A stretch of DNA of 64,000 bases from Burkholderia seminalis DSM 23518. GTDB taxonomy: Bacteria > Pseudomonadota > Gammaproteobacteria > Burkholderiales > Burkholderiaceae. Position numbers and translations under genes: made by a program. Positions 51,401 to 62,202 of this stretch are shown here, one piece after another. Location: assembly GCF_902832885.1 (NCBI RefSeq), contig NZ_CADFDK010000007.1:124001-188000 (forward strand). Reading direction: 5' to 3'. The notes under the pieces were generated by a model, which was given only the letters and a program-made list of their open reading frames with translations, ran no database searches and was not told the origin of the DNA. How positions within the stretch are numbered: position 1 is the first letter of the stretch; every line of letters starts with the position of its first letter.

Positions 51401-52233
51401 ATCACGAAATTGACCGTGAGGTTGCTGCTCAGCAGGCCGCTCGTCACGGCCACCGGCAGCTTCGCCGGCACGTACGAGATCAGCTTCGGCACGTCGAGGC
51501 GATCGAACTTCAGCGCGACCTCCGATTCGCGCGACTGCGCGAACGGCTTGGTCTTGCCGTCGATCGAGATCGGGCTGCCGTCGAAGCGCGCGCGCAGCTT
51601 CGGCTCGACGAAGATGTCGGTCTTCGAGGCCAGCGTCGCGATATACGGGATTCCGAGCGTCCAGTTGTCGACCACGTGCTTCTCATTCAGCAGGCGGTCG
51701 TCGAAGTCGATCCGGCCGTCGTTGACCTGGATGTTCGACACCGAAAACTGCGTCGGCTTGCTGTCGGGCTTCGGCGACGGCCCGGAGGAGAACTTCTCGA
51801 TCAGGTCGGTGAAGTTGAAGCGCTGCGCGTCGTAGCGGACGACGTGAAAGCGCGGCGAATCGAGCCGGATTTCGTTGACGATCGGCGCGCCGCGGAACAG
51901 CGACGACCACGACGGCCTCACGACGAGCTTGCCGATGTCGATGAAGTCGCCCTGGCCGCCGCGCTCGCCGAGGTGGATGCCGTCGGCCTCGAGGTTCAGC
52001 GTGTACGGGTTCAGTGCGATGCGCTGGATCGTGGCCGGCCGGTCGAGCTGCTTGCTCAGTTGCTGTTCGGCGACGTGGCGGATCAGCGGCGGCGCCGCGA
52101 AGAACCCGAGCAGTCCGAACAATACGAGGAAGATCAGCACGCCGATGCCGATACGCCGGGTCCGGCGCGAGCGTGCAATGCCACCGAGGGCATGGAGGGT
52201 CGAGGGTACGGTTTCTTTGTCTGCGCTTGCCAT
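48418..52233 (-). CDS. DUF748/AsmA-like envelope protein with OmpA-like C-terminus
   Basis: A 1271-aa protein anchored by one N-terminal span (about residues 29-50, GIGVLIFLVLFGLLGFFAAP). Long AsmA/DUF748-type beta-rich periplasmic repeats follow (TIQRIALNPYTLNLEADG; VSNIQVNDGRIDFDDRLL; FIDQLTFGDRVE). The C-terminal region EFAPGSYELTDAQQKKLDTV looks OmpA-like. AsmA-clan proteins bridge the periplasm and are implicated in lipid transport; for this subgroup that is inference. Two Ala/Pro-rich linkers (about 350-390 and 840-880) are low-complexity. The ATG at 52233 follows GAGG at 9 nt. Confidence 0.88.
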   Translation of the reverse strand: MASADKETVPSTLHALGGIARSRRTRRIGIGVLIFLVLFGLLGFFAAPPLIRHVAEQQLSKQLDRPATIQRIALNPYTLNLEADGIHLGERGGQGDFIDIGKLVVRPSWSSLFRGAPIVNEIRLDSPRFHVVRYDAQRFNFTDLIEKFSSGPSPKPDSKPTQFSVSNIQVNDGRIDFDDRLLNEKHVVDNWTLGIPYIATLASKTDIFVEPKLRARFDGSPISIDGKTKPFAQSRESEVALKFDRLDVPKLISYVPAKLPVAVTSGLLSSNLTVNFVMSGETPALRVSGTVDLNDAKVTDLASAPLFAARGVHVAAASLEPLRNAMHFDEIRIDQPVVDLSRDKQGVLNVEKLAAQPAAAPKAEAGKPAASGAAAASGAAVAAASGAKADTAAAAAKEAPPLDLTIRHFAIDGGTVNVDDRVPATPTAISLTKLAATLDGFSLRGKTPAKYTVSTSLSRGGDLTAEGAFSLAAKQADTKLTVAALALPALQPYLGEATRARVLDGTLGATVNAKTDWGKTPLAAEVADSSVSLKTLKIAAPDNKAAAIVLPDASAKIAKVDVAARTVEIASVDASGLALDVKRLKDGKIDLAALAEPAQAAVPKRTVARKAAAAAPTWHYRIDALNVKDASANFTDLSTPRPVKLAIKPLELSVQKLSDDMTKPLPVQLKATLNRKGSLNVTGDVTAQPLKLGLKINGNRLDAAAFEPYFGSALNATIASALLNAQGNLTFAQVKDTPRATYRGDVALVDVRMLDKATSDPFAGWRSLALSNLKANYDEKGTDVDAARVTFSNFYGRVLLDAQGRLNLKDVVAKETGPAQSLTRDASKGEPVPLSPGVTPPAAAQAASAAAARQASAPAAASATVVVKAAPQPQNPVRMHFGQLVLQDGRVTYTDNFIKPNYTANLVAIKGTVGAFGTDSTTSAPVDVAANLAGNGPISIKGSVNPLIEKPALDLTATAHDIELTNLTPYSAKYAGYPITKGKLNVDLHYQLANDQLSANNHIFIDQLTFGDRVENDTATKLPVKLAISLLKNTRGQIDVNLPVSGSLSNPEFSVGGLIWHAVLNLIAKAVTSPFTLLANAFGGGGEDLGYVEFAPGSYELTDAQQKKLDTVVKMLTEKSSIRLDLIGRVDPAQDTPGLRDAYVERLVRQQKLKDVVGQGESIDPMSVKVDKAEYSKYLTRAYKAADFKKPRNLVGLQKTLPDADMKQALADHAPADDNALRALAQQRAQAVRQYLDGKIDSSRVFVVAPKLDAKGISDKGATTRVDFGLQ

Positions 52234-52384
52234 GCTTGAATGCCTCGGGAATGGATGCCGGGCCGCGCCGGACAACCGGGCGGCCGCGCACGCTATCCCG
52301 AAAGTATAGGCTCAGGTGGTGACGGTACGAGGGTCGGATGCGGCCGCCGCGCCCGCGGGTCGGACAACCGCGGCGGTCAACCGT

Positions 52385-53821
52385 TCATTTCCGGACGACG
52401 ACGGGCGGCATCCACGTGCCGTCGCTTGCCTGCGGCTTCGGTGCGTACAGGCGCAACGCGAGCGCGAAATCGGTGCGCGGCGCCGGCAGCCAGTTGCCCG
52501 CATGCGCGGCGCCCGGCGACGCCGATACGACGATGTCGATCGAGCCGTCGTGGTTGCGGCGCAGCCGGTCGCGATCGCCGAGCGAGCGGCGCGCCGACCC
52601 GACGTCGGGCAGCGCGCCGCTCGTCGTATAGGGCGTGAGCGTCCAGAATGCGCGCACCGGCGGCAGCGCACCCGGCGCGAAATGCAGCACGTAGCGGTTC
52701 GCGCCGTTCAGCGCATGGCCGTCGCTGTCGACGCGGACGACCGCGAGCGTCTCGTCGTCGCGCGTCGCGGTGCCGAACTGCGTGTAGGCGGCATAGGCGC
52801 GCAGCGCGTAGTCCTGGCCGTACTTGCCGGCCGTGTCGCCGATCCAGCTCCAGCCGTTCGCGTTCAGCAGGTTCGACGGCGGCGTCACGAGCCGCGCGCG
52901 CGCCTCGGCCACGCCGGCCGTCGCGGCCGTGAGGCGGTCGCCCGTCCACAGCACCGGATAGCCGGCCGTCACGCCGATGTCCCCGAGGAGTTCCTGCGCA
53001 TGCGCGTCGTCGGCCGGCGCCGGGTTGTCCTGCAGCGCCTGCGCGAAGCGCGTGAAGAACGCCTTCGGGTCGAGCGCGGCCACCTGCTCGGCTGGCGTGC
53101 CGCCGCTCACCGCTTCGGCCGGCGCACTGCCCGCATGGACCGCGACCGACGCGCCGCGCGCGGCGCCTGTGTAAACAGACAGCGGCACCACGCGGATCGC
53201 GCGCTGCAGCTTCTTCACGTTCGTCAGGTCGCGCCCGCCGCTCGTCTGCAGCCGCACTTCGAGCCACGCGTTGGCGGACGGCACGTCAATCCGCAGCGCG
53301 CCCTTCGGCAGCGTGCCCTGCCAGTCCTTCGCGGCGAAGGCAATCGTTTGCGCCCGCGCGCCGCCGCGGGCACCCCGAGCCGCGACGCTCGACGACGACC
53401 ACAACACGTTCGTCCACATGTCCAGTGCGCGCGCGTCCCAGTAGCGGCCGCGGGTATCGGGCAGCGTGACGATCACGGGTTCGGCGGCGACGTCGAGCCA
53501 GCCGGTCGAATCGAGCGTGTCGACGCCCGGCAGCGGCGGATTGACCGCGCCGACGGGCGGCAGCGCCTGTGCGTGGCGCAGCGTGTTGAGCGGCGCCTGC
53601 CCCGGTTGCGCGCCGTCACCGCCCGTCGCCGCTTCCTTCGCGACGTCCATCAGCACGAGCGGATACGCATAGACATAGGAGTCGGCGACTTCGGCGCGCA
53701 TCCAGCCGGTTTTCCGCTGGATCGCGTCCGGTTGCGACGCGCACCCCGCGAGCACCACCGCCATGGCCAGCGACGCGCACGCGCGCCGCAGCGAAACTGA
53801 TTCCTGCAGGTTTTCAATCAT
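52385..53821 (-). CDS. DUF1254/DUF1214-domain lipoprotein
   Basis: A 478-aa protein. Lipoprotein signal (ASLAMAVVLAGCASQPD, lipobox LAGC with Cys27). The DUF1254 domain lies at about 40-170 (YVYAYPLVLMDVAKEA, ITLPDTRGRYWD-like VTLPDTRGRYWDARALDMW) and the DUF1214 domain at about 350-470 (HALNGANRYVLHFAPGALPPVRAFWTLTPY). The family is widespread, possibly sugar- or lipid-binding by fold, with no established role. The start at 53821 lacks a clear ribosome site but gives a sensible signal peptide. Confidence 0.85.
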   Translation of the reverse strand: MIENLQESVSLRRACASLAMAVVLAGCASQPDAIQRKTGWMRAEVADSYVYAYPLVLMDVAKEAATGGDGAQPGQAPLNTLRHAQALPPVGAVNPPLPGVDTLDSTGWLDVAAEPVIVTLPDTRGRYWDARALDMWTNVLWSSSSVAARGARGGARAQTIAFAAKDWQGTLPKGALRIDVPSANAWLEVRLQTSGGRDLTNVKKLQRAIRVVPLSVYTGAARGASVAVHAGSAPAEAVSGGTPAEQVAALDPKAFFTRFAQALQDNPAPADDAHAQELLGDIGVTAGYPVLWTGDRLTAATAGVAEARARLVTPPSNLLNANGWSWIGDTAGKYGQDYALRAYAAYTQFGTATRDDETLAVVRVDSDGHALNGANRYVLHFAPGALPPVRAFWTLTPYTTSGALPDVGSARRSLGDRDRLRRNHDGSIDIVVSASPGAAHAGNWLPAPRTDFALALRLYAPKPQASDGTWMPPVVVRK

Positions 53822-54091
53822 CGATTACTGGCCGAATATCGTTCTTTTGAGTCAACGCCTTGTTCGTCTCGCGAACGGCGAATGCAAGGCACCCCAGCCT
53901 GCCCGGATGCCGTTTTGCAACGTTTCGCAACGGTGGGCGCTGATGTCAGGCCGGTATCATAGCGCCTAAGGGCATCCCCCAATATGCCGAATAACGGGTC
54001 GGGCGGTAGTTCGAGCGCGATCGGCACGGGCGGCGCTGGCTCGGAGTGATCCAACCCCCATTCAAATGATGGATGAGACCGTTGCAGACGC
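53822..54091. other. Intergenic region between DUF1254 gene and copA promoter
   Basis: Part of a 343-bp divergent spacer. AT-richer DNA at 53820-53870 probably holds the promoter of the minus-strand lipoprotein gene. No coding potential is recognised. The right end passes into the copper-ATPase promoter. Confidence 0.4.
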
Positions 54092-54122
54092 TTGACCTTG
54101 CCATCATGGGAATGTTGATACT
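54092..54122 (+). promoter_or_regulatory. CueR/MerR-type promoter of copA
   Basis: -35 TTGACC (54092-54097), a 19-bp spacer and -10 GATACT (54117-54122). The long spacer is diagnostic of MerR-family activated promoters. Within it, ACCTTGCC-ATCAT-GGGAATGT forms the interrupted dyad expected for CueR (6 of 8 arm positions pair). The transcript would start about 35 nt before the ATG at 54165. The cueR gene itself is not in the window. Confidence 0.75.
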
Positions 54123-54164
54123 GGAATCATTCGCGGCACGAACCGCGTTTCTGGGGAATCCGAC

Positions 54165-57224
<3,060 letters not shown>

Positions 57225-57354
57225 TGCGTGCGGGGGGCGATGGCCGGACGGCAGAATGACCGTTCGGCCATCGTCCAGCCGGAAGGGTCGGGAGGGTAGC
57301 CGGCATATGCCGGTTGCGGCGCACCGGATCGGCGGGACGGGCCGGTCGGCGGAT

Positions 57355-57834
57355 TCAGTCCGACACGACCGGCTTGATCAACGTCGTGGTGATCGGCGCG
57401 AAGCCGCACGCACGATACAGCGCGCGCGCCGCCGTGTTGTGATTGAACACCGACAACCCGATCTCGGTGACACCATACCGGCGCGCCTCGGCATCGAGCG
57501 CATCGAGCGCGCGCGTGGCCCAGCCCTGGCGGCGCCGGGACGGGACAATGTCGAGGTCGTAGATGAACAGCGTGCGGTTCGGCCCTTCGGGGACGATCGC
57601 GTACCAGAGGTCGCCCACCGCGTCGCCGCTGGCGCCGTCGACGAGCATGACGAGGGTCTGGCCGGCGGTCAGCAGGCCGTCCGGCAGCAGCGTATCGAAG
57701 CAGGCGCGCGCACGCTCGGCCGCATCTTCGACAGCATTTTGTCCGGAGGACACGAGATCGCGCGCGTAGCCGTCGATGGCGCGCGTGCGGTACGCGTGGA
57801 ATTCGCCGGCCGTCATCGGCCGCATCTGCAGCAT
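57355..57834 (-). CDS. GNAT-family N-acetyltransferase
   Basis: A 159-aa acetyltransferase: MLQMRPMTAGEFHAYRTRAI at the N-terminus, the acetyl-CoA loop DIVPSRRRQGWATRALDAL (R-R-Q-G-W/A) and NHNTAARALYRACGFAPI. Acetyl-CoA-dependent N-acylation of an unknown amine. Minus strand, monocistronic, converging with copA after a 130-bp gap. Confidence 0.88.
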   Translation of the reverse strand: MLQMRPMTAGEFHAYRTRAIDGYARDLVSSGQNAVEDAAERARACFDTLLPDGLLTAGQTLVMLVDGASGDAVGDLWYAIVPEGPNRTLFIYDLDIVPSRRRQGWATRALDALDAEARRYGVTEIGLSVFNHNTAARALYRACGFAPITTTLIKPVVSD

Positions 57835-57942
57835 GGCCCGGTCGCCGTGAACGGAATCGGACTTCCAGTGTAGCGGGACAGTCGCACCGGCGCGCGATGC
57901 GGCGGTGGAAAACGGGCGGACAGGTTCGGCGGACGCCGCGCC

Positions 57943-57982
57943 GAATCAGCGAATCAGCGAATCAGCGAATCAGCGAATCAGC
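57943..57982. repeat. 8-bp tandem repeat, five copies
   Basis: Five perfect copies of GAATCAGC. The last copy contains the stop codon of the minus-strand 51-aa gene (57978-57980). Eight is not a multiple of three, so copy-number change would alter only the sequence beyond the stop unless a mutation removed it. Slippage-prone. Confidence 0.9.
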
Positions 57983-58133
57983 GACGATACAGGACGATCG
58001 GTACGAGGTGCGCACGACGCACGCGCTCGGCTTCGGCGCGACGCGCGGCATACGAATATTCGGCGTCGAGCGGCAGGTGCGGGGACACGAACAGGTCGTC
58101 GATCTTTTGCAGCAGGGCGAAGATGAAGCTCAT
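57978..58133 (-). CDS. 51-residue hypothetical protein
   Basis: A short gene read directly from the reverse strand: 52 codons starting MSFIFALLQKIDDLFVSPHL and ending VPIVLYRR-stop. An AGGAG site lies 6 nt before the ATG (58133), which strongly supports translation. The product has an amphipathic N-terminus and a Glu/Arg-rich middle (AARRAEAERVRR), with no signal peptide. I do not recognise a family. Its stop lies in the last copy of an 8-bp tandem repeat. Upstream are two copies of the AGGGTTTTCCCT element, also present before the 73-aa gene at 48140. Confidence 0.65.
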   Translation of the reverse strand: MSFIFALLQKIDDLFVSPHLPLDAEYSYAARRAEAERVRRAHLVPIVLYRR

Positions 58134-58155
58134 TTGAGACTCCTGACAGAGGGCT

Positions 58156-58199
58156 AGGGTTTTCCCTTAGATTGACTCCATTCTAAGGGTTTTCCCTGA
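58156..58199. promoter_or_regulatory. Paired AGGGTTTTCCCT elements upstream of the 51-aa gene
   Basis: AGGGTTTTCCCTTAGA (58156-58171) and TCTAAGGGTTTTCCCTGA ending at 58199. The outer TTAGA/TCTAA parts face each other, forming a larger inverted arrangement about 29 bp centre to centre. The elements lie 23-66 bp before the start codon at 58133 and overlap the expected promoter. Confidence 0.55.
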
Positions 58200-58306
58200 A
58201 CTCTGCCAGCGGGCCGCATCAGTTTGCCGCACGCGCGCGACAGCGGATCGTCGGCGCGAAACGGTAATCCTTGCCCCGTAAGGGCCGCAGGATAGGGTCG
58301 GATTAA

Positions 58307-59668
58307 TTAACGCGTTCGACGGGTTCGCTTGGCAACCGCCGCCTCGCGGTTCGCCGTGCGCTGCAGCCGGTCGACTTGCGACAGGAGCGCTTCGTGGTGT
58401 TCCTCGAGCGTCATCAGCGTCGCCTGCTGCGTCGACAGGTCGGCCGCGAGTCGATCGATCCGCTGCTGCTTCGCGGCCGCGTCCTGCTTCAGGTGCGCGA
58501 TCTGCCGCGTCTGCATCACCAGCGCGACGAGTCCCGCCAACACGACGACGGCCAGTGCCAGCAGCAGACGGTTGACGCGACGCATCTCGCGATCGGCCGC
58601 GCGGGTCACGCCGTCCACGTCGGACTGCAGCACGGCGAGCCGGTCGGTCAGCGGGCGCAGGTGCGTATCCGGATCGAAGGCCGGCGCGGCCGGGTGCGCG
58701 CGCTCCGACGACGGCTTCGTGACGAAGGACGCAACGGAGGCCACCGGCTGCGTGACGGGCGGCTGCGGAACGTCGGGCTGCGCGGCAGCCTCCTTGGCTG
58801 TCGCCGAATTCGTGATGCTTGCCGGCTCGGCAGCCTCTACCGGCATCGGTGACGCGACAGGCGCGGTGGCGATGTCCGGCGAGCGGTTCGCTTCAGCCGC
58901 TTCCGGCGCCGCGTCGACGCGCGTCGCAGCCGGCGCGGATTGTTTCGCCGCCGTTTCGCTCGCACCGGCAGCCGCCCGGCGCTTGCCGCCCGACGACGGG
59001 CGGCGCTCCCTCACGGCCTCGCCGGAAAATTTCCCCTCGCGGGATTTGACGGCCACAGCCTCAGCGGCCGGCTTCGCAACTTCAGCCTCTGCCGCTGGCG
59101 ATTCGGCTGCCTTCGCCGCGGCGCCAGCGGCCGCTTGCAGCGTGGCCGCCGCCTTCTCGGCGCCGTCGGCCGCAAAGACCTCGGCCGTCGTCGCAACACC
59201 GTCGGCGGCAGGCAAATCGGCTGACTTCATGGCGCCGCCATCGGCGGATGGACCGTCGACGTTCGCAGCCAAACCGCCTTCAGGTGTCGACATACTCTCG
59301 GCCGCGCCCCCGCCTTCCGGCTGCGCCGCGCCTTCGGCTGCCGCGTGTCCGGCCGCAATCTCGGGCTCCGGCGCGATGAACCCGTCCAGCGTGGCCTGTC
59401 GCCCGTCGTCGGCACCGGCCGCATCGGCTTCCCCGATCGCGTCATCGCGCGCCGCAACCGGCATGCGCTCGCCCGGCTCGAGCACCGGATCGCCGAACAG
59501 GTCGAGCGTCCGTTCGTCCCGCGGCACGTCGCCGGCCGGCGCACTGCCGGATCGTGCCGTCGCCCGGGCGGACGTGCTGCCTGCGGCAGCGGCCGAGCGC
59601 TGGCGGGAACGGGCCGACGAACGGGTGGAACGGGAACGGGGGCGAGGCGTGGAAACGGATTCGGTCAT
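58307..59668 (-). CDS. Ala-rich disordered protein with C-terminal membrane span and coiled coil
   Basis: A 453-aa protein. The first 350 residues are low-complexity, Ala/Glu/Pro/Ser-rich and probably disordered, with one folded-looking patch (RTLDLFGDPVLEPGERM). A membrane span follows at about 375-393 (LLLALAVVVLAGLVALVM). The C-terminus is a coiled coil (LKQDAAAKQQRIDRLAADL, LEEHHEALLSQVDRLQR) with a basic end. The plus-strand frame over the same DNA lacks such ordered features, so this strand is chosen. The start overlaps the stop of the upstream gene (ATGA at 59665-59668). Function is unknown. Confidence 0.7.
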   Translation of the reverse strand: MTESVSTPRPRSRSTRSSARSRQRSAAAAGSTSARATARSGSAPAGDVPRDERTLDLFGDPVLEPGERMPVAARDDAIGEADAAGADDGRQATLDGFIAPEPEIAAGHAAAEGAAQPEGGGAAESMSTPEGGLAANVDGPSADGGAMKSADLPAADGVATTAEVFAADGAEKAAATLQAAAGAAAKAAESPAAEAEVAKPAAEAVAVKSREGKFSGEAVRERRPSSGGKRRAAAGASETAAKQSAPAATRVDAAPEAAEANRSPDIATAPVASPMPVEAAEPASITNSATAKEAAAQPDVPQPPVTQPVASVASFVTKPSSERAHPAAPAFDPDTHLRPLTDRLAVLQSDVDGVTRAADREMRRVNRLLLALAVVVLAGLVALVMQTRQIAHLKQDAAAKQQRIDRLAADLSTQQATLMTLEEHHEALLSQVDRLQRTANREAAVAKRTRRTR

Positions 59669-60111
59669 GGAAATCGGATAGCGGGGCCCACAGGCGCGGA
59701 CCCGGATGTCGAACGGAATCGGTGATCGGCCATTGTCGCACGCCCCGCAGCCGATTCACGGTATTCATCGCCCGACCGGCCGTGTCCGCCGTCGAGGCGC
59801 GCGACACCCGGCCACGCGCGCAACTCGTCGCAGATCGCCGCGTATGCGAGTGCCGACACCCGCGCCAGCGCGATGCGCACCGGGTCATGCTCCCCCGTGC
59901 CGTCGGCACGCTCCACGATGAACGGCTCGCACTCGATCTGACCGGTCGGACAGTCGCTCACGAAGCCGTCGCGGTACTTGGGGTGGCCAGCCATTCGATC
60001 GACTTGATCCCATCCGTACGCGATCGGGATCGCCGTCAAGATCGCGAGAGCCCACGTCATCGCCACCCGCGCACGCTCGCGTTTGTCACCTGCCTTCGCA
60101 AAATCCGACAA
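59665..60111 (-). CDS. Hypothetical membrane-anchored protein
   Basis: A 148-aa protein with one N-terminal span (about 18-35, MTWALAILTAIPIAYGWDQV). A soluble domain with two Cys (SDCPTGQIECEPFIVERADG) follows, then a helical part (RIALARVSALAYAAICDELRAW) and a low-complexity tail. The start is uncertain: the longest frame begins with TTG at 60111, and an ATG at 60060 directly before the span is an alternative. Coupled to the disordered protein gene by a 4-nt overlap. No family recognised. Confidence 0.6.
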   Translation of the reverse strand: MSDFAKAGDKRERARVAMTWALAILTAIPIAYGWDQVDRMAGHPKYRDGFVSDCPTGQIECEPFIVERADGTGEHDPVRIALARVSALAYAAICDELRAWPGVARLDGGHGRSGDEYRESAAGRATMADHRFRSTSGSAPVGPAIRFP

Positions 60112-60406
60112 GACAGATCAACAACCCACCGCCTCTCGTACTCGTTCAATTTTCACCGGCACGAACGTTTCATAACATCCGTCGACGCTCGAACCAACCG
60201 ATTCGCCAGCCGAGCCGAGTCCCAAACCCAATCGCCCGAGGTCGGAAATTTTCCCTGTCAGCAGCCCGTACGATCCGGCCACCGCCGTCACTCACGCCAG
60301 AGAACGCCAGGCGGCCGGCAACGCGCGCCCGCCGGACGGCCACGCGCATTCGCCGCCTCGCGGCACCCGCTGCGCCGCCGCATCGACAACCAGCGCGCTC
60401 GCGCAG

Positions 60407-62041
60407 GTGCTCGCCGTTGCCCTCGCGCTCCCGGGCCTCGCCCACGCGCAGGTCCCGCAAGCCGGACAATCACTGCGCGACGTCGAAACGACACGCCCTG
60501 CGCTGCCGGCCCCCGTCACACCCGACATCGTGCTTCCACCGTCGGCTGACGGTGACAGCCGCGCGCCCGACTCGGCCGACGGCCCGCGCGTGCCGGTGCG
60601 CGCGTTCGCGTTCGACGGCAACCGGCTCGCCGACGATGCACAGCTTCAGGCGCTGCTCGCCGATCTCGTCGGCCGCGACCTCGGCTTCGACGAACTGCGC
60701 GCCGCCGCGGACCGCGTCACCGCCTGGTATCGCGCCCGCGGCTACGTGCTGGCGCGCACCTATCTGCCGCGTCAGGACATCGATGATGGTGTCGTCCGCA
60801 TCGCGATGGTCGAAGGCCGCTACGGGAAGATCGAACTGGATAACGATTCGCGCGTGCTCGACGGCGTGCTGCGCCAGCCGCTCGGCGCGCTGCGGCCCGG
60901 CGACGCGGTACGCGGCGCGGATCTCGAGCGTGCCCTGACCCTGCTCGACGAGTTGCCGGGGGTCGATGCGAAAGGCACGCTGCGCGCGGGCGCCGAACCC
61001 GGCACGACCGATCTCGCCGTCACGGCGCAGCGCGCCCGCTTCGCCACCGGCTCGCTCGAACTCGACAACTTCGGCGATCCGCTCACCGGCCGCTATCGGG
61101 CCACCGGCATCCTCGACGTCAACGCGCCGCTACGGCTCGGCGATCAACTGTCGTTGCGCGGCCTCACCAGTCAGACCCGGCAGCGCTACTACCGTGCCGC
61201 CTATCAGGTGCCGGTAGGCCCCGCGTCGACCCGGATCGGCGTCGCCTATTCCGACATGACCTATCGGCTCGGCGGGGATTTCCGCGCGCTCGACTATCGC
61301 GGCAGCGCGAACGTGCAGAGCGCGTTCGTGATCCAGCCGCTGCTGCGCGGCCGGCGCGCGCGCCTCGACGCCCAGGTGTCCTACGAGAACAAGAACCTCC
61401 ACGAGTACTACGGCAGTTTCGACACCCTCAGCGACAAGAACGTCGGCCTGTGGTCGTTCGGTTTGAGCGGCAACAGCGACGACGATCGCTTCGGCGGCGG
61501 CCGCAATGCGTTCTCGATGACGCTCGGCATCGGGCGGCTGCGCGGCAACGATCCCTTCGAGGCGAATGCGTTCGCAAAGACGCACGGCCCGTTCGCGAAA
61601 CTGAACCTCAACGCACTGCGTCTGCAGTCTCTCGGGGCGCCATTCCAGCTCTACACGCAGTTCAGCGCGCAACTCGCGTCGCGCAACCTCGACGCGTCGG
61701 AAAAATTCAGCCTCGGCGGCCCGTACGGCGTGCGCGCGTATGGGCTCGGCGCCGGCAGCGGCGACCAGGGCTGGCAGGCGAGCGTCGAGCTGCGTTATCT
61801 CGCTGCCCCGGGCTGGCAACTCGGCGCGTTCCTGGATACCGGGCGCGTCCAGTTCAACAAGCAGCGTTGGCGCAACGAACTCAACACGCTGCAGTTGTCG
61901 GGCACGGGGCTCAGCCTGAACTGGTATGGCGCGGGCCGCCAACTCGGCGTCACGGCCGCGTGGCCGCTCGGCGCCGCCGACTCGATCCAGACGGTCACGC
62001 GCGCGCCGAGCGTGTGGCTGCAGGCCGCGCAGTATTTCTGA
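60407..62041 (+). CDS. Two-partner secretion outer-membrane transporter (TpsB/ShlB/FhaC family)
   Basis: At least 544 aa. Signal-like core (LAVALALPGLAHAQ), POTRA-type domain (VRAFAFDGNRLADDAQLQAL; RAAADRVTAWYRARGYVLAR; VRIAMVEGRYGKI) and a 16-strand beta-barrel of the ShlB/FhaC class ending WLQAAQYF with the terminal aromatic. It secretes the TpsA protein encoded at 62203. The first standard start in frame is GTG at 60407, which gives a signal peptide without a basic head. No ATG, GTG or TTG exists upstream in frame, so the true start is unsettled (see findings). Confidence 0.9.
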   Translation: MLAVALALPGLAHAQVPQAGQSLRDVETTRPALPAPVTPDIVLPPSADGDSRAPDSADGPRVPVRAFAFDGNRLADDAQLQALLADLVGRDLGFDELRAAADRVTAWYRARGYVLARTYLPRQDIDDGVVRIAMVEGRYGKIELDNDSRVLDGVLRQPLGALRPGDAVRGADLERALTLLDELPGVDAKGTLRAGAEPGTTDLAVTAQRARFATGSLELDNFGDPLTGRYRATGILDVNAPLRLGDQLSLRGLTSQTRQRYYRAAYQVPVGPASTRIGVAYSDMTYRLGGDFRALDYRGSANVQSAFVIQPLLRGRRARLDAQVSYENKNLHEYYGSFDTLSDKNVGLWSFGLSGNSDDDRFGGGRNAFSMTLGIGRLRGNDPFEANAFAKTHGPFAKLNLNALRLQSLGAPFQLYTQFSAQLASRNLDASEKFSLGGPYGVRAYGLGAGSGDQGWQASVELRYLAAPGWQLGAFLDTGRVQFNKQRWRNELNTLQLSGTGLSLNWYGAGRQLGVTAAWPLGAADSIQTVTRAPSVWLQAAQYF

Positions 62042-62056
62042 GCGGCCGCCGACTGC

Positions 62057-62078
62057 CCGTCCGGCCCTGGCCGGACGG
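62057..62078. terminator. Hairpin between tpsB and tpsA
   Basis: Perfect 8-bp arms CCGTCCGG / CCGGACGG with a 6-nt loop, 15 nt after the tpsB stop. No T run follows. It may attenuate or process the tpsB-tpsA transcript rather than end it. Confidence 0.4.
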
Positions 62079-62202
62079 CAACCGCAGACAGCTTCGCTGT
62101 CCGCGACACGACGGGGCGCTCATTCCCGCCCTGCCCGTATCGATTCGTCACGCATGCCCGTCGATGTCGGCGAATCGACCCAACCTTGAGGAAACAATAA
62201 CG

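Noticed and set aside
49228-52239. A 1003-residue plus-strand frame opposite the DUF748 gene
   Set aside because: Arg/Val/Asp-rich composition with no domains. It is the antisense of a well-supported 1271-aa protein and results from high GC at third positions.
57943-57982. Short tandem array considered as CRISPR
   Set aside because: Units are only 8 bp with no spacers.
58329-59681. A 450-residue plus-strand frame over the Ala-rich gene
   Set aside because: Composition is Ser/Ala/Arg-rich without ordered segments. The minus strand gives a membrane helix, a coiled coil and a start-stop overlap with its neighbour.
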